61,420 nt of DNA from Xylophilus sp. (GTDB lineage: Bacteria; Pseudomonadota; Gammaproteobacteria; Burkholderiales; Burkholderiaceae_C): the NCBI GenBank assembly GCA_009914555.1, contig WNDY01000024.1:1-61420 (forward strand), in the 5' to 3' direction. The notes under the pieces are model-generated. The model saw only the letters and a program-made list of their open reading frames with translations. It was not told where the DNA came from and ran no database searches. This document shows, piece after piece, positions 25,633-35,755 of the stretch. The translations under genes and the position numbers were made by a program. How positions within the stretch are numbered: the first letter of the stretch is position 1; each line of letters starts with the position of its first letter.

Positions 25633-27696
25633 ATGAGTCATTTCACCACCGCCGTTGCCGGCGCCTTCGACGAGGGCGGCCTGCTGTCGTCCGCGATCGA
25701 CGCTTTCCGGCCGCGGCCGGGCCAGCAGGCCATGGCGGTCGCGGTGGCCGAGGCCATCGAGCAGGGCGGCGCGCTGGTGGTGGAGGCTGGCACCGGCGTC
25801 GGCAAGACCTTCTCCTACCTGGTTCCCGCGCTGCTGAGCGGCGAACGGGTGCTGCTGTCCACCGCGACCAAGACCTTGCAGGACCAGCTGTTCTCGCGCG
25901 ACCTGCCCCGCCTGGCCGAGGCGCTCGGCCTGCCGCTGCGCAGCGCGCTGCTCAAGGGCCGCTCCAGCTACCTCTGCCTGCACCGGCTCCAGCACGCCCG
26001 CCAAGCCGCCGGCGTGGACGATGCGGCGGCCCGGCGCGGCCTGGCCCGGGTGGAGCGCTGGTCGTTGTCCACGCGCAGCGGCGACCTGGCCGAGCTGCCG
26101 GGGCTGGACGACCGCTCGCCGCTGATCCCGCTCGTCACTTCCACGCGTGAGAACTGCCTGGGCGCTGCCTGTCCGTCGTTGCGCAGCTGCCATGTGAACC
26201 TGGCGCGGCGCGAGGCCCTTGCGGCCGACGTGGTCGTCGTCAACCACCACCTGTTCTTCGCCGACCTGGCGGTGCGCGAATCCGGCATGGCCGAGCTGCT
26301 GCCGACGGTGCGCGTCGTGGTCTTCGACGAGGCGCACCAGCTCAACGAGACCGGCGTGCAGTTCCTGGGGCTGCGCCTGGGCACCGGCCAGCTGCTGGAC
26401 TTCGCGCGCGATGTGCTGGCCGCGGGCCTGGAGCAGGCGAGGGGTCTTGTGGACTGGCCGGGCGTCGCCGCAGCGGTCGACACCGCGGCGCGCGACCTGC
26501 GCATGGCCGCAGGCCGGCTGCCGGCGGGCACGCGGCTGCGGTGGCTGGAAGATGCTCCGGAGGGCGTCGAGCCGCAAGGCTGGCAGGACGCGCTGCACAA
26601 CGTGCATGCGGCCTGTGTGGCCGCGGCCGAGGCGCTCGACACGGTCAGCGAACTGGCGCCGGAGTTCGTGCGGCTGGGCGGCCGGGCGGCCACGCTGGCC
26701 GCCCGCACGCTGCATTTCGCCGCGCCGCCGGACGGGGCCGGTGCGGTGCGCTGGGCCGACGTGGGCCTGCAGCTGGCGCTGATGGAGTCGCCGCTGGACA
26801 TTGCCGACACGGTGCGCAGCCGGCTGCTGGGTACGCCGGCGGTCCAGGACGGACCGGCGCTGCGCGAGGAACCGACTGCCGCGCCGGAGCGCGAGAGACC
26901 GACTGCCGCGCCGGAGCGCGGCAGGGCCTGGATCTTCACCTCGGCCACGCTCGGCGATGACCCGGCGCTGCGCTGGTTCGTCGAGCCCTGCGGGCTCGAA
27001 TCCGCGCGGGTGCTGCGTGTGGACAGCCCGTTCGACTACGCCAGACAGGCAGCGCTCTACGTGCCGCGGACGCTGCCGCGGCCGGCCGACCCGGCCCACG
27101 GCGCGGCCGTGGCGCGGCTGGCCGGCGACGCCGCACTGCGCCTGCGCGGCCGCACGCTGGTGCTGACCACGACGCTGAAGGCGTTGCGCGCGATCGGCGA
27201 GGCCCTGCAGCAGCGATTTCCCAGCGGTGGCGCGATCGAGGTGCTGGTGCAGGGGCAGGGCGCCAAGCGGGTGCTGATGGAGCGTTTCCGCGAAGGCGAT
27301 GCCGGCGGCCGGCTGGCCGGCTGCGTGCTCGTGGCTTCGGCCTCGTTCTGGGAAGGGGTGGACGTGCCGGGCGATGCGCTGCAGCTGGTCGTGATCGACA
27401 AGCTGCCGTTCCCGCCGCCGGGCGACCCGGTCGTCGAGGCCCGCTCGCAGCAGCTGGAGAGCGAAGGCCGCAGCCCCTTCGCCGACTATGCGCTGCCCGA
27501 GGCCGCCATCACGCTCAAGCAGGGTGCCGGTCGCCTGATCCGCAGCGAGACCGACCGCGGCATCCTGGTGGTGGGCGACGTGCGCCTGTCCACGATGGGC
27601 TACGGCAAGCGCCTGCTGCGGGCGCTGCCGCCGATGCGGAGATTACAAAGCCAGGAAGAATTCGATGCGGCGCTGGATCAGCTGACGGATGGCTGA
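25633..27696 (+). CDS. DinG/YoaA-type ATP-dependent DNA helicase
   Basis: A 687-residue XPD/DinG-like superfamily 2 helicase. Walker A is EAGTGVGKTFSYLVP, the DEAH box is VVFDEAHQLNETG, and motif VI lies in KQGAGRLIRSETDRG. Four cysteines (SSYLCLH, ENCLGAACPSLRSC) between motifs I and II match the Fe-S cluster domain. It probably unwinds damaged or R-loop DNA. A 27-bp tandem duplication (26871-26924) adds a repeated TAAPER unit just before the second helicase domain (AWIFTSATLGDDPALRWF). ATG 25633 agrees with family starts. It is convergent with bamD. Confidence 0.92.
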   Translation: MSHFTTAVAGAFDEGGLLSSAIDAFRPRPGQQAMAVAVAEAIEQGGALVVEAGTGVGKTFSYLVPALLSGERVLLSTATKTLQDQLFSRDLPRLAEALGLPLRSALLKGRSSYLCLHRLQHARQAAGVDDAAARRGLARVERWSLSTRSGDLAELPGLDDRSPLIPLVTSTRENCLGAACPSLRSCHVNLARREALAADVVVVNHHLFFADLAVRESGMAELLPTVRVVVFDEAHQLNETGVQFLGLRLGTGQLLDFARDVLAAGLEQARGLVDWPGVAAAVDTAARDLRMAAGRLPAGTRLRWLEDAPEGVEPQGWQDALHNVHAACVAAAEALDTVSELAPEFVRLGGRAATLAARTLHFAAPPDGAGAVRWADVGLQLALMESPLDIADTVRSRLLGTPAVQDGPALREEPTAAPERERPTAAPERGRAWIFTSATLGDDPALRWFVEPCGLESARVLRVDSPFDYARQAALYVPRTLPRPADPAHGAAVARLAGDAALRLRGRTLVLTTTLKALRAIGEALQQRFPSGGAIEVLVQGQGAKRVLMERFREGDAGGRLAGCVLVASASFWEGVDVPGDALQLVVIDKLPFPPPGDPVVEARSQQLESEGRSPFADYALPEAAITLKQGAGRLIRSETDRGILVVGDVRLSTMGYGKRLLRALPPMRRLQSQEEFDAALDQLTDG
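26871..26924 (+). repeat. 27-bp tandem duplication inside the helicase gene
   Basis: Two 27-bp units (26871-26897 and 26898-26924) agree at about 25 of 27 positions, the first 23 being identical. The repeat is in frame and adds nine residues at the junction before the second RecA-like domain, probably a surface loop. Confidence 0.85.
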
Positions 27697-27837
27697 AACC
27701 GGCACGACCAAGCCAGCAGACCCGCCGCAAGGGACGCCCCGCAGCGCCGGCGTGAAGCTCCTGGCCAGCGGTGAGGCGCTCGGCCCGTCCATGCTGCGCA
27801 GGCGAGCATGGAGCGGCGAAGCGGCTCGGGGGGTGAG
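27697..27837. terminator. Convergent gap with a hairpin
   Basis: Between the convergent helicase and bamD genes. TCCATGCT (27788-27795) can pair with AGCATGGA (27805-27812) around a 9-base loop. It lacks a clear T-run, so termination is only possible. I see no gene in this gap. Confidence 0.35.
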
Positions 27838-28647
27838 CTACCAGACTTTCCACCAGGGGTCGTCGCTCTTGCGGAATCCGCGCCTCAGGTAGGCGCTGTT
27901 GGGATAGGTCGCATCCAGGATGCGCTTGCTGTCGTCGCGCAGCTGCGTCATGCCCAGCGCGTCGTAGGACTGCACCAGGATGTACAGCGCCTCTTCCAAT
28001 GCCGGCACCTCGCGGTAGTCGTTCAGGGCGATCTGCGCGCGGTTGATGGCCGCCACGTAGGCGCCGCGCTGGTAGTAGTAGCGGGCGACGTGGACCTCGT
28101 ACTGCGCAAGCGCGTTGACGATGTAGACCATGCGCTGGCGCGCGTCGGGCGTGTACTTCGACTCGGGGAAGCGCGTCGTCAGCTCGCGGAAGGCCTCGAA
28201 CGAATCCTTGGCGGCCTTCTGGTCGCGCTCCGACAGGTCCTGGCGCGACAGTGCCGAGAACAGCCCCAGGTCGTCGTTGAAGTTGACCACGCCCTTGAGG
28301 TAGAGCGCATAGTCCACCGCCGGGCTCGCCGGGTGCAGCTTGAGGAAGCGGTCGAGCGTGGCCACGGCCTGGGCCTTCTCGCCGCCCTTGTACTGGGCGT
28401 AGGCCTTGTCGATCTGCGCCTGCTGGGCCAGCTGGGTGCCGGCGGCACGGCCTTCGAGCTTCTCGTACAGCGGCACGGCCTTGTCGTAGGCGCCGCTGCC
28501 CAGCTCGTCTTTGGCTTCGGCGTAGATGCGGTTGGGGCTCCAGTCGGCCGTCTTGTCGACCTCGGTCGAGGAACAGCCGGACAGCGCGGCGGCCAGCAGG
28601 CTCGCGGCGGCCAGGAGAGGGACAACCGATAATTTGGCTCGCAGCAT
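27838..28647 (-). CDS. bamD: Outer membrane protein assembly factor BamD
   Basis: A 269-residue lipoprotein. The signal peptide ends in the lipobox LSGC with Cys25 as the lipidated residue. The rest is TPR repeats (YAEAKDELGSGAYDKAVPLYEKLEG, then AQAVATLDRFLKLHP, then the PDARQRMVYIVNALAQYE and AAINRAQIALNDY helices). BamD is an essential periplasmic-face subunit of the BAM complex that inserts beta-barrel proteins. Start ATG 28647 is only 12 bp from the divergent rluD start, so the two promoters must overlap the coding sequences. Confidence 0.95.
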   Translation of the reverse strand: MLRAKLSVVPLLAAASLLAAALSGCSSTEVDKTADWSPNRIYAEAKDELGSGAYDKAVPLYEKLEGRAAGTQLAQQAQIDKAYAQYKGGEKAQAVATLDRFLKLHPASPAVDYALYLKGVVNFNDDLGLFSALSRQDLSERDQKAAKDSFEAFRELTTRFPESKYTPDARQRMVYIVNALAQYEVHVARYYYQRGAYVAAINRAQIALNDYREVPALEEALYILVQSYDALGMTQLRDDSKRILDATYPNSAYLRRGFRKSDDPWWKVW

Positions 28648-28659
28648 CACGGACGGACC

Positions 28660-29697
28660 TTGTTGAACAACAGCCCATCGATTATATCGGCCGACCCTGC
28701 GGAGGCCGGCCCGGCCGAGGGCTTCGACGACGGCCCGCAGGACGCGCCTGATACCGAACTCCGCAGCATCGCCGTCACCGCCGCCCTGCATGGCGAGCGG
28801 CTCGACCGCGCGCTCGCCGTGCTCGTGCCCGAGTTCTCGCGCAGCTACCTGGCGCAGCTGGTCGAGGCCGGCGCGGTGCGCGTGGCCGCGCGGGCCGCAC
28901 GCAAACCTTCGCTCAAGGTCAAAGCGGGCGAGGGCATCGAGGTCGAATTGCGCCCCACGCCGCAGAGCCAGGCCTTCCAGCCCGAGGCGATCCCCCTCGA
29001 CGTGGTCTACGAGGACGAGCACCTGCTCGTCCTCGACAAGCCCGCCGGCCTGGTCGTGCACCCGGCGCCCGGCAACTGGAGCGGCACGCTGCTCAACGCG
29101 CTGCTGGCGCGCCATCCGCGCTCGGCCGACCTGCCGCGCGCCGGCATCGTCCACCGACTCGACAAGGACACCAGCGGCCTGATGGTGGTGGCCCGCACCC
29201 GCACGGCGATGGACGCGCTGGTGCGCCTGATCGCCGCGCGCGACGTGCGCCGCCAGTACGTCGCGCTGGCGCACCGTGCCTGGAGCGGGCCGGCGGTGCG
29301 GCACGTCACCGGCGCCGTGGGCCGCGACCCGCGCAACCGCCTGCGCATGGCCGTGGTCGACCTGCTGGCGCAGGCCGGCAAACCTGCCGCCACCGACGTG
29401 GCCTGGCTGGCCGACGCGGCCGGCGGCGAGGGCTGCTGGGTGCGCTGCACGCTGCACACCGGCCGCACGCACCAGATCCGCGTGCACATGGCGTCGCTCG
29501 GCCATCCACTGGTGGCCGATGCGCTCTATGGCGGCGCGCCTGCGGCCGGACTGGCGCGGCAGGCACTGCATGCATTTCGTCTCGCCTTCGTACACCCGGC
29601 CACGGGTGCAGCCGTCGACCTGCGTGCGCCGTTGCCGCGGGACATGCGCGAAGCGCTGGTCCGCTGGGGCATCGAGCCGGTGTTGCCGGCTGTGTAA
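28660..29697 (+). CDS. rluD: 23S rRNA pseudouridine synthase RluD
   Basis: A 345-residue RluA-family enzyme with an S4 domain (about residues 35-95) and a catalytic domain containing [10 protein letters not shown], with Asp168 the catalytic residue, and [18 protein letters not shown]. It makes pseudouridines in helix 69 of 23S rRNA. No ATG or GTG start exists upstream of the conserved region; the frame opens with TTG-TTG at 28660/28663 after GGACGGA. The first about 35 residues (acidic, Pro/Ala-rich) are poorly conserved. The bamD/rluD divergent pair is common in proteobacteria; the 12-bp gap here is very tight. Confidence 0.93.
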   Translation: MLNNSPSIISADPAEAGPAEGFDDGPQDAPDTELRSIAVTAALHGERLDRALAVLVPEFSRSYLAQLVEAGAVRVAARAARKPSLKVKAGEGIEVELRPTPQSQAFQPEAIPLDVVYEDEHLLVLDKPAGLVVHPAPGNWSGTLLNALLARHPRSADLPRAGIVHRLDKDTSGLMVVARTRTAMDALVRLIAARDVRRQYVALAHRAWSGPAVRHVTGAVGRDPRNRLRMAVVDLLAQAGKPAATDVAWLADAAGGEGCWVRCTLHTGRTHQIRVHMASLGHPLVADALYGGAPAAGLARQALHAFRLAFVHPATGAAVDLRAPLPRDMREALVRWGIEPVLPAV

Positions 29698-30020
29698 AAA
29701 CCATACCGGCAGGAGTATGGGTCCATATCCAGCTATTGGTGGGCACAGTCTGAATATACCCCCATACGTTCGCCTGGGTGGAGGGCGGCGGCGACGCGGC
29801 AGGCTACAATGGCGCCGCGCGGCTGTCCGGCCGCGGCGGTGCCGATGGAGGTGCCGATGGAGGTGCCGCGGCATTCGCCCGGCCCGGCATGTCGATGCGG
29901 CATGGCCCGCGCGCTGCGGCGGCCCCTTTTCGAACAAGCCGCTTCCTTTCCCGTTCGACCGACCGGCCCTGCCTGTGCAGCGCGCCGCGGCCTTCCTGCC
30001 GAGACTGACCGACCGACACC
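29698..30020. repeat. 323-bp gap: GGGGTATA-type repeat, 12-bp tandem repeat and scpB leader
   Basis: No gene seen. From 29701 to 29767 lies a dispersed-repeat copy: CCATACC, GGAGTATGG (29712-29720) and the inverted ATATACCCCCATAC (29754-29767). A TACAAT -10 candidate is at 29805-29810, without a convincing -35. GGTGCCGATGGA is repeated in tandem (2.5 copies) at about 29839-29868. The rest is GC-rich leader to scpB. Confidence 0.6.
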
Positions 30021-30706
<686 letters not shown>

Positions 30707-30710
<4 letters not shown>

Positions 30711-32074
30711 CCACCGAAGCATCCCGACCCGAAGACGCCGCCGCAGCCGATGCCACGCCGGCCGGCGAGCCCGCGGCCACACCGGCGCGCAAGCCGCGCG
30801 CCCGCCGCCCCGAGGCGGCCGTCGAAGCGCCGGCAGCCGCCGGGGGCGACGCGGCGCCTGCTGCCCCCGGGGGCGCTGCGCCCGCGCAGGGCAGCCTGTT
30901 CGCCGACGTCGTCTCCGGCGCCTTCGACGCCGAGGAAGCATCCGGCGCCCCCGCCGTGCCGGGCAAGCGCGTGCTCGCCCCGCAGGCCGATGCGCCCAAG
31001 CTCCACAAGGTGCTGGCCCAGGCCGGCCTCGGCTCGCGGCTGGAGATGGAGCAGCTCATCCTCGAAGGCCGCATCTCGGTCAACAACGAGCCGGCCCACA
31101 TCGGCCAGCGCATCCAGTGGGGCGACCAGGTCAAGGTCAACGGCAGGCCGCTGCGCGTGCGCATCGAGCCGCCGCCGGCGCGCGTGATCGCCTACCACAA
31201 GCCGGTCGGCGAGGTCGTCACCCACGACGATCCGCAGAACCGGCCCACCGTCTTCCGCAAGCTGCCGAAGCTGCAGCACGGCAAATGGCAGTCGGTCGGC
31301 CGGCTGGACCTGAACACCGAGGGCCTGCTGCTCTTCACCAGCTCGGGCGAGCTGGCCAACCGCCTGATGCACCCGCGCTTCGGCCTGGAGCGCGAATACG
31401 CGGTGCGCGTGCTCGGCGCGCTGAGCAAGGACGAGAAGCAGCGCCTGCTCGACGGCGTGCGCCTCGACGACGGCCAGGCCCAGTTCGGCTCCATCGAGGA
31501 CGGCGGCGGCGAAGGCGCCAACACCTGGTACCGCGTCACGATCTCCGAAGGCCGCAACCGCGAGGTGCGCCGCCTGTTCGAGGCCGTGGGCCGCGCCGTC
31601 AGCCGCCTGATCCGCATCCGCTACGGCGCCATGCTGCTGCCGCGCGGCCTGCGCCGGGGCGCCTGGATGGAACTCGACGAGCGCGACATCCGCGCGCTGC
31701 AGCAGGCGGCGGGCGTCGAGCCGGCGGTGCCGCGCCAGGCCCCGGGCGGCCGCGGCGCCGGCAGCCGCGACCCGCGCCGCGGCGGCCCGCGCGGCAACGG
31801 CGCGGCCGGCGGCGGCAACCGCTCCGGTGGTTCCGGCAACGGCAGCAGCGCGGGCAAATCCTTCGGCCGCAACGGCGACGGCCACAAGTCCTTCGGCGGC
31901 GGCAAGGGCAGCCAGCCCGACCCGATGAAAACCTCGCTGGGCTACATCGGCTCCGACAGCCTCTCGCGCCAGCGCCAGGGGGCGCCGGGCGGCGGCAACC
32001 GCCGCGGCGGCGGTGGCGGTTTCGGCGGCGGCAATGTCGGGCCGCGCGGCGCAGGCCGCGGTCGCGGCCGCTGA
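30707..32074 (+). CDS. rluB: 23S rRNA pseudouridine synthase RluB with long Gly/Arg-rich tail
   Basis: A 455-residue RsuA-family pseudouridine synthase. The N-terminal 100 residues are Ala/Pro-rich and disordered. The S4 domain follows (about 104-155: [29 protein letters not shown]), then the catalytic domain with [15 protein letters not shown] containing the catalytic Asp, and [15 protein letters not shown]. From about residue 340 the tail is Gly/Arg/Asn/Ser-rich with RGG-like motifs and ends RGAGRGRGR. RluB modifies 23S rRNA near position 2605. The scpB-rluB order and ATGA overlap are normal; the core is ordinary, while the disordered tails are unusually long. Confidence 0.92.
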
Positions 32075-32247
32075 TTGCGCGGCAAGGACAGCCGGCCCGC
32101 GGGCGCGGATATTCCCGCCCGGGAGCCTTGTGCACGCAGGGCGCAGGCTAAAATCCAGCGCTTTGTCCGCCCGGCGGCGCTTTTTTCGCGCCGGCACCGC
32201 AGCGGCATTCATCCATCATCCACGGACCCATTCAGGAAGAAGTCACC
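32075..32247 (+). promoter_or_regulatory. ndk leader with promoter candidate
   Basis: TAAAAT at 32149-32154 is a good -10 candidate, with TTGTGC at 32128-32133 a possible -35 (15-bp spacing, short). Downstream is CCGGCGGCGCTTTTTTCGCGCCGGC (about 32170-32195 region), which can fold into a hairpin with a T-rich loop. AGGAAGAAG precedes the ndk ATG. Confidence 0.4.
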
Positions 32248-32673
32248 ATGGCCATCGAACGTACCCTCTCCATCATCAAGCCCGACGCCGTCGCCAAGAA
32301 CGTGATTGGCCAGATCGTCTCGCGCTTCGAAGCCGCCGGCCTGAAGATCGCCGCTGCGCGCCTGACCAAGCTGTCGAAGGAAGAGGCCGGCCAGTTCTAC
32401 GCCGTGCACAAGGAGCGCCCGTTCTTCAACGACCTGGTCGACTTCATCGCCTCGGGCCCGGTGTTCGTGCAGGTGCTGGAAGGCGAGAACGCCATCCAGA
32501 AGAACCGCGACCTGATGGGCGCCACCGATCCGAAGAAGGCCGCCGCCGGCACCATCCGCGCCGACTTCGCCGACAGCATCGACGCCAACGCCGTGCACGG
32601 CTCCGACGCGGCCGAGACCGCCGCGGCCGAGATCGCGTTCTTCTTTCCGTCGCTGAACGTCTACGCACGCTGA
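32248..32673 (+). CDS. ndk: Nucleoside diphosphate kinase
   Basis: A 141-residue enzyme that balances nucleoside triphosphate pools by phosphate transfer through a phospho-histidine. It begins [21 protein letters not shown], and the catalytic His117 is in [20 protein letters not shown]. Length is exactly that of bacterial Ndk. ndk followed by rlmN, pilW/pilF and rodZ is a conserved betaproteobacterial order. Confidence 0.98.
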   Translation: MAIERTLSIIKPDAVAKNVIGQIVSRFEAAGLKIAAARLTKLSKEEAGQFYAVHKERPFFNDLVDFIASGPVFVQVLEGENAIQKNRDLMGATDPKKAAAGTIRADFADSIDANAVHGSDAAETAAAEIAFFFPSLNVYAR

Positions 32674-32685
32674 GCCGCACCCATG

Positions 32686-32765
32686 GGCCTTTGGTGAAGA
32701 GCGGGGAGTATGCGCTGATAGCGCTTGCCATCCGTCCGAACCAAAGGCCAACCCCTGGGGGTATG
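32686..32765. repeat. GGGGTATA-bracketed repeat with 10-bp inverted repeat (ndk-rlmN gap)
   Basis: GGGGAGTATG (32703-32712) and GGGGGTATG (32757-32765) are direct copies 54 bp apart. GGCCTTTGGT (32686-32695) pairs perfectly with ACCAAAGGCC (32740-32749). A small palindrome GCGCT-GAT-AGCGC lies at 32712-32724. The element fills almost the whole ndk-rlmN gap and ends two bases before the rlmN ATG. Confidence 0.75.
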
Positions 32766-32767
32766 CC

Positions 32768-33907
32768 ATGACCAATCTGCTCGATTTCGACCTGGAGGGC
32801 CTCACCGCCTTCTGCGGCGGGCTGGGGGAGAAACCTTTCCGCGCCCGGCAGCTCTTCCGCTGGATCCACCAGCGCGGCGCGGCCGATTTCGACCAGATGA
32901 CCGATCTGGCCAAGTCGCTGCGCGAGAAGCTGCGGGCCCGCGCGCACGTGGCCGCGCTGCCGGTGCTGAGCCAGAACATCTCCGCCGACGGCACGATCAA
33001 GTGGCTGTTCGACGTGGGCGACGGCAATGCGGTCGAGACGGTCTATATCCCTGAAGACGATCGCGGGACGCTCTGCGTCTCCTCGCAGGCGGGCTGCGCC
33101 GTCGGCTGCCGGTTCTGCTCCACGGGGCACCAGGGCTTCAGCCGCAACCTGGGCACGGCCGAGATCGTCGCGCAGCTCTGGTTCGCCGAGCACTTTCTGC
33201 GCCGCCGGGCGGGCAGCGACGAGCGCGTGATCTCCAACGTCGTGATGATGGGCATGGGCGAGCCGCTGCAGAACTACGCTGCGCTGGTGCCTGCGCTGCG
33301 CACCATGCTCGACGATCATGCCTACGGCCTGTCGCGCCGGCGCGTGACCGTCTCCACCTCCGGCGTCGTGCCGATGATGGACCGCCTGTCGCAGGACTGC
33401 CCCGTCGCCCTGGCCGTGTCGCTGCATGCGCCCAGCGACCCGCTGCGCGACAACCTCGTGCCGCTCAACCGCAAGTACCCGATCGCTGAATTGCTCGATG
33501 CCTGCAACCGGTATCTGGCGCATGCGCCGCGGGACTTCATCACCTTCGAATACTGCATGCTCGACGGCGTCAACGACACGGCCGGGCATGCGCGCGAGCT
33601 GATCGATCGGGTCAGGCACCATGCCGGCCGCGGCGTGCCGTGCAAGCTCAACCTGATCCCGTTCAACCCGTTCCCGGCCTCGGGCCTGCTGCGCTCCAAG
33701 CCCGAGCGCGTGGCCGCCTTCGCGCGCGCGCTAGTGGACGCCGGCATCGTGACCACGGTGCGCAAGACCCGCGGCGACGACATCGACGCGGCCTGCGGCC
33801 AACTGGCCGGCGACGTGCGCGATCGCACCCGCGCGGCCGAACGCATGGCCCGCCGGCGCACCATCCCGCTGCATCCGGTGCGCCAGACGGCGACCGAGGA
33901 GGCCTGA
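32768..33907 (+). CDS. rlmN: Dual-specificity 23S rRNA/tRNA adenine C2-methyltransferase
   Basis: A 379-residue radical SAM enzyme that methylates A2503 of 23S rRNA and A37 of some tRNAs. The Fe-S cluster ligands are Cys110, Cys114 and Cys117 ([13 protein letters not shown]). GMGEPLQNY and SLHAPSD are the SAM and substrate motifs, and the C-terminal [18 protein letters not shown] carries the methyl-carrying cysteine. The start codon is directly attached to the GGGGTATG box of the upstream repeat; the only purine-rich site available is GGGGG in that box. Confidence 0.97.
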   Translation: MTNLLDFDLEGLTAFCGGLGEKPFRARQLFRWIHQRGAADFDQMTDLAKSLREKLRARAHVAALPVLSQNISADGTIKWLFDVGDGNAVETVYIPEDDRGTLCVSSQAGCAVGCRFCSTGHQGFSRNLGTAEIVAQLWFAEHFLRRRAGSDERVISNVVMMGMGEPLQNYAALVPALRTMLDDHAYGLSRRRVTVSTSGVVPMMDRLSQDCPVALAVSLHAPSDPLRDNLVPLNRKYPIAELLDACNRYLAHAPRDFITFEYCMLDGVNDTAGHARELIDRVRHHAGRGVPCKLNLIPFNPFPASGLLRSKPERVAAFARALVDAGIVTTVRKTRGDDIDAACGQLAGDVRDRTRAAERMARRRTIPLHPVRQTATEEA

Positions 33908-33911
33908 GCGC

Positions 33912-34763
33912 ATGGCGCTGCGATCCCCGCTTCCGTCCGGGTCTTCCGCCGGCCTCGCGCCGGTTCTGCTGGCACTGCTGCTGCTCGTTGCGGGCTGCAC
34001 CACGACCAGCACGACGACGACGGTCAGCGCGGCGGCCGACCCCACGCCTGCGCCGCGTGCCAACGTGTCCACGCCCTCGGGCGAGACCGATGCCCAGCGC
34101 CGCGCGCGGCTGCGGCTGGAACTCGCCGCCAGCTATTTCGACCAGGGCAAGACCGCCGTCGCGCTCGACGAGGTCCGGCAGGCGCTGGCTGCCGATCCCA
34201 ACCATGCCGAGGCCTACAACCTGCGCGGCCTGATCTTCATGCGCCTGGGCGACAACGGCCAGGCCGAAGAGAGCTTCCGCCGCGCGCTGTCGATCGACGC
34301 CGGCGATTCGGACACCCAGCACAACTATGGCTGGCTGCTGTGCCAGCAGCGCCGCTATGACGAGGCCGAGCGCCTGTTCGCGCAGGCCGCGGCCAACCCG
34401 TTGTACGCCGGCCGCGCCAAGACGCAGATGGCCCAGGGCCTGTGCCAGGCGCGCGCCGGCCGCACGGCCGAGGCCGAGCAGACGCTCGCCCGTGCCTACG
34501 AGCGCGATCCGGCCAATCCGATCGTCGCCTACAATCTGGCGGCGATGGCGTTCCGCCGCGGCGACATGGAGCATGCGCGCTTCTACATCCGCCGGCTGAA
34601 CAACGGCGACTACGCCAACGCCGAGTCGCTGTGGCGCGGCATTCGCATCGAGCGCCGGCTCGGCGACCGCGTGGCGATGGAGCAACTGGCCGATCAGCTG
34701 CGCAAGCGTTTCCCGGACGCGCGGGAACTGTTGGCTTATGAACGAGGGGCTTTCGATGAGTGA
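33912..34763 (+). CDS. pilW: Type IV pilus biogenesis lipoprotein PilW/PilF
   Basis: A 283-residue TPR lipoprotein. The signal peptide ends in a VAGC lipobox (about Cys32). TPR repeats follow: ARLRLELAASYFDQGKTAVALDEVRQALAADPN, then AEAYNLRGLIFMRLGDNGQAEESFRRAL, QHNYGWLLCQQRRYDEAERLF and later copies. PilF/PilW helps the PilQ secretin assemble and localise in the outer membrane. It starts 4 bp after rlmN and its end overlaps the rodZ start, as in the conserved cluster. No other pilus gene is in the window. Confidence 0.92.
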   Translation: MALRSPLPSGSSAGLAPVLLALLLLVAGCTTTSTTTTVSAAADPTPAPRANVSTPSGETDAQRRARLRLELAASYFDQGKTAVALDEVRQALAADPNHAEAYNLRGLIFMRLGDNGQAEESFRRALSIDAGDSDTQHNYGWLLCQQRRYDEAERLFAQAAANPLYAGRAKTQMAQGLCQARAGRTAEAEQTLARAYERDPANPIVAYNLAAMAFRRGDMEHARFYIRRLNNGDYANAESLWRGIRIERRLGDRVAMEQLADQLRKRFPDARELLAYERGAFDE

Positions 34764-35748
34764 GGCGGCAGACCAGCAGCAGGGGCAGGCGGATTTCGGC
34801 GGTGCGGCGCCGCACGACGGCGTGACCGCCGGCACGCTGCTGCGCCAGGCCCGCGAGGCCTGCGGCGCGCACATCATGGCGCTGGCCGCCGCGCTGAAGG
34901 TGCCGGTCGCCAAGCTGGAGGCGCTGGAGGCCGACGACTACGCGGCCCTGTCCGACCCGGTCTTCGTGCGCGGCCTGGCATCGAGCGCCTGCCGTGCCCT
35001 GCGCGTGGACCCCGCGCCGGTGCTGGCCCGCCTGCCGCAGTCGCGCGCGCCGCAGCTGGTCACGCACGAGGCGGGCATCAACGCACCCTTCAGGTCCGCC
35101 CACAAGGCCCAGCGCGCCGCGGCCGGCGAGAACCGCTCGCGCCCCATCATCTACGGCGTCGTTGCACTGCTGCTGGGCGCGCTGGTGCTGATCCTGCTGC
35201 CGCACATCAAGGAGGCCGTGGCCTCCTTCCAGGCCGGCCGCGCCGACCGGGCCGCGGCATCCGCCGGGCCCGCGCCCGCCGAGGCGGCCGCGCCGGCGGC
35301 CGCGGCCATCGTCGAGAACGTCGACCGCAAGGATGTGGCCGGCGTGGCGGCTGCCCCGGGCACGCCCGCGCTGCCTGCGACCCCGGGCGCGCCGGTCCAG
35401 CCGCAGCCCCAGGCGCCGGCCGGCACGGCCGCGCCGGTGCAGGTCGCTCCGGCCACAGTGGCCGGCCAGCCGCCCGCCGTCACCACGCCGGCACCGGCCG
35501 AAAGCGTCGCGGCGCCGCTGCTGACCTTCACCGCCACCGGCGAATCGTGGATCAAGGTCACCGATGCCGAAGGCAGGGTCGTCTTCCAGAAGGTGCTGGC
35601 CACGGGCGAGAGCGCCAGCGCGTCCGGCAGCCTGCCGCTCAGCGTCGTCGTCGGCCGGGCCGGCGCCACGACGGTGCAGGTGCGCGGCAAGCCGTTCGAC
35701 CTCGCGCCGCTGGCGCGCGACAACGTCGCCCGCTTCCAGGTCAAGTGA
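34756..35748 (+). CDS. rodZ: Cytoskeletal/cell-shape protein RodZ
   Basis: A 330-residue membrane protein with an N-terminal Cro/CI-type helix-turn-helix domain (about 25-90: [36 protein letters not shown]), one transmembrane helix (130-149), a Pro/Ala-rich periplasmic stretch (about 155-245) and a C-terminal beta domain (about 250-330, [24 protein letters not shown]). RodZ binds MreB and sets rod shape. ATG 34756 has GAGGGG six bases before it; an ATG at 34738 is a weaker alternative. Confidence 0.92.
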   Translation: MSEAADQQQGQADFGGAAPHDGVTAGTLLRQAREACGAHIMALAAALKVPVAKLEALEADDYAALSDPVFVRGLASSACRALRVDPAPVLARLPQSRAPQLVTHEAGINAPFRSAHKAQRAAAGENRSRPIIYGVVALLLGALVLILLPHIKEAVASFQAGRADRAAASAGPAPAEAAAPAAAAIVENVDRKDVAGVAAAPGTPALPATPGAPVQPQPQAPAGTAAPVQVAPATVAGQPPAVTTPAPAESVAAPLLTFTATGESWIKVTDAEGRVVFQKVLATGESASASGSLPLSVVVGRAGATTVQVRGKPFDLAPLARDNVARFQVK

Positions 35749-35755
35749 GCCCGCC

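Noticed and set aside
27689..27892. 67-codon open frame after the helicase gene
   Set aside because: Lies mostly in the convergent gap and runs into bamD; no family features and no ribosome site.
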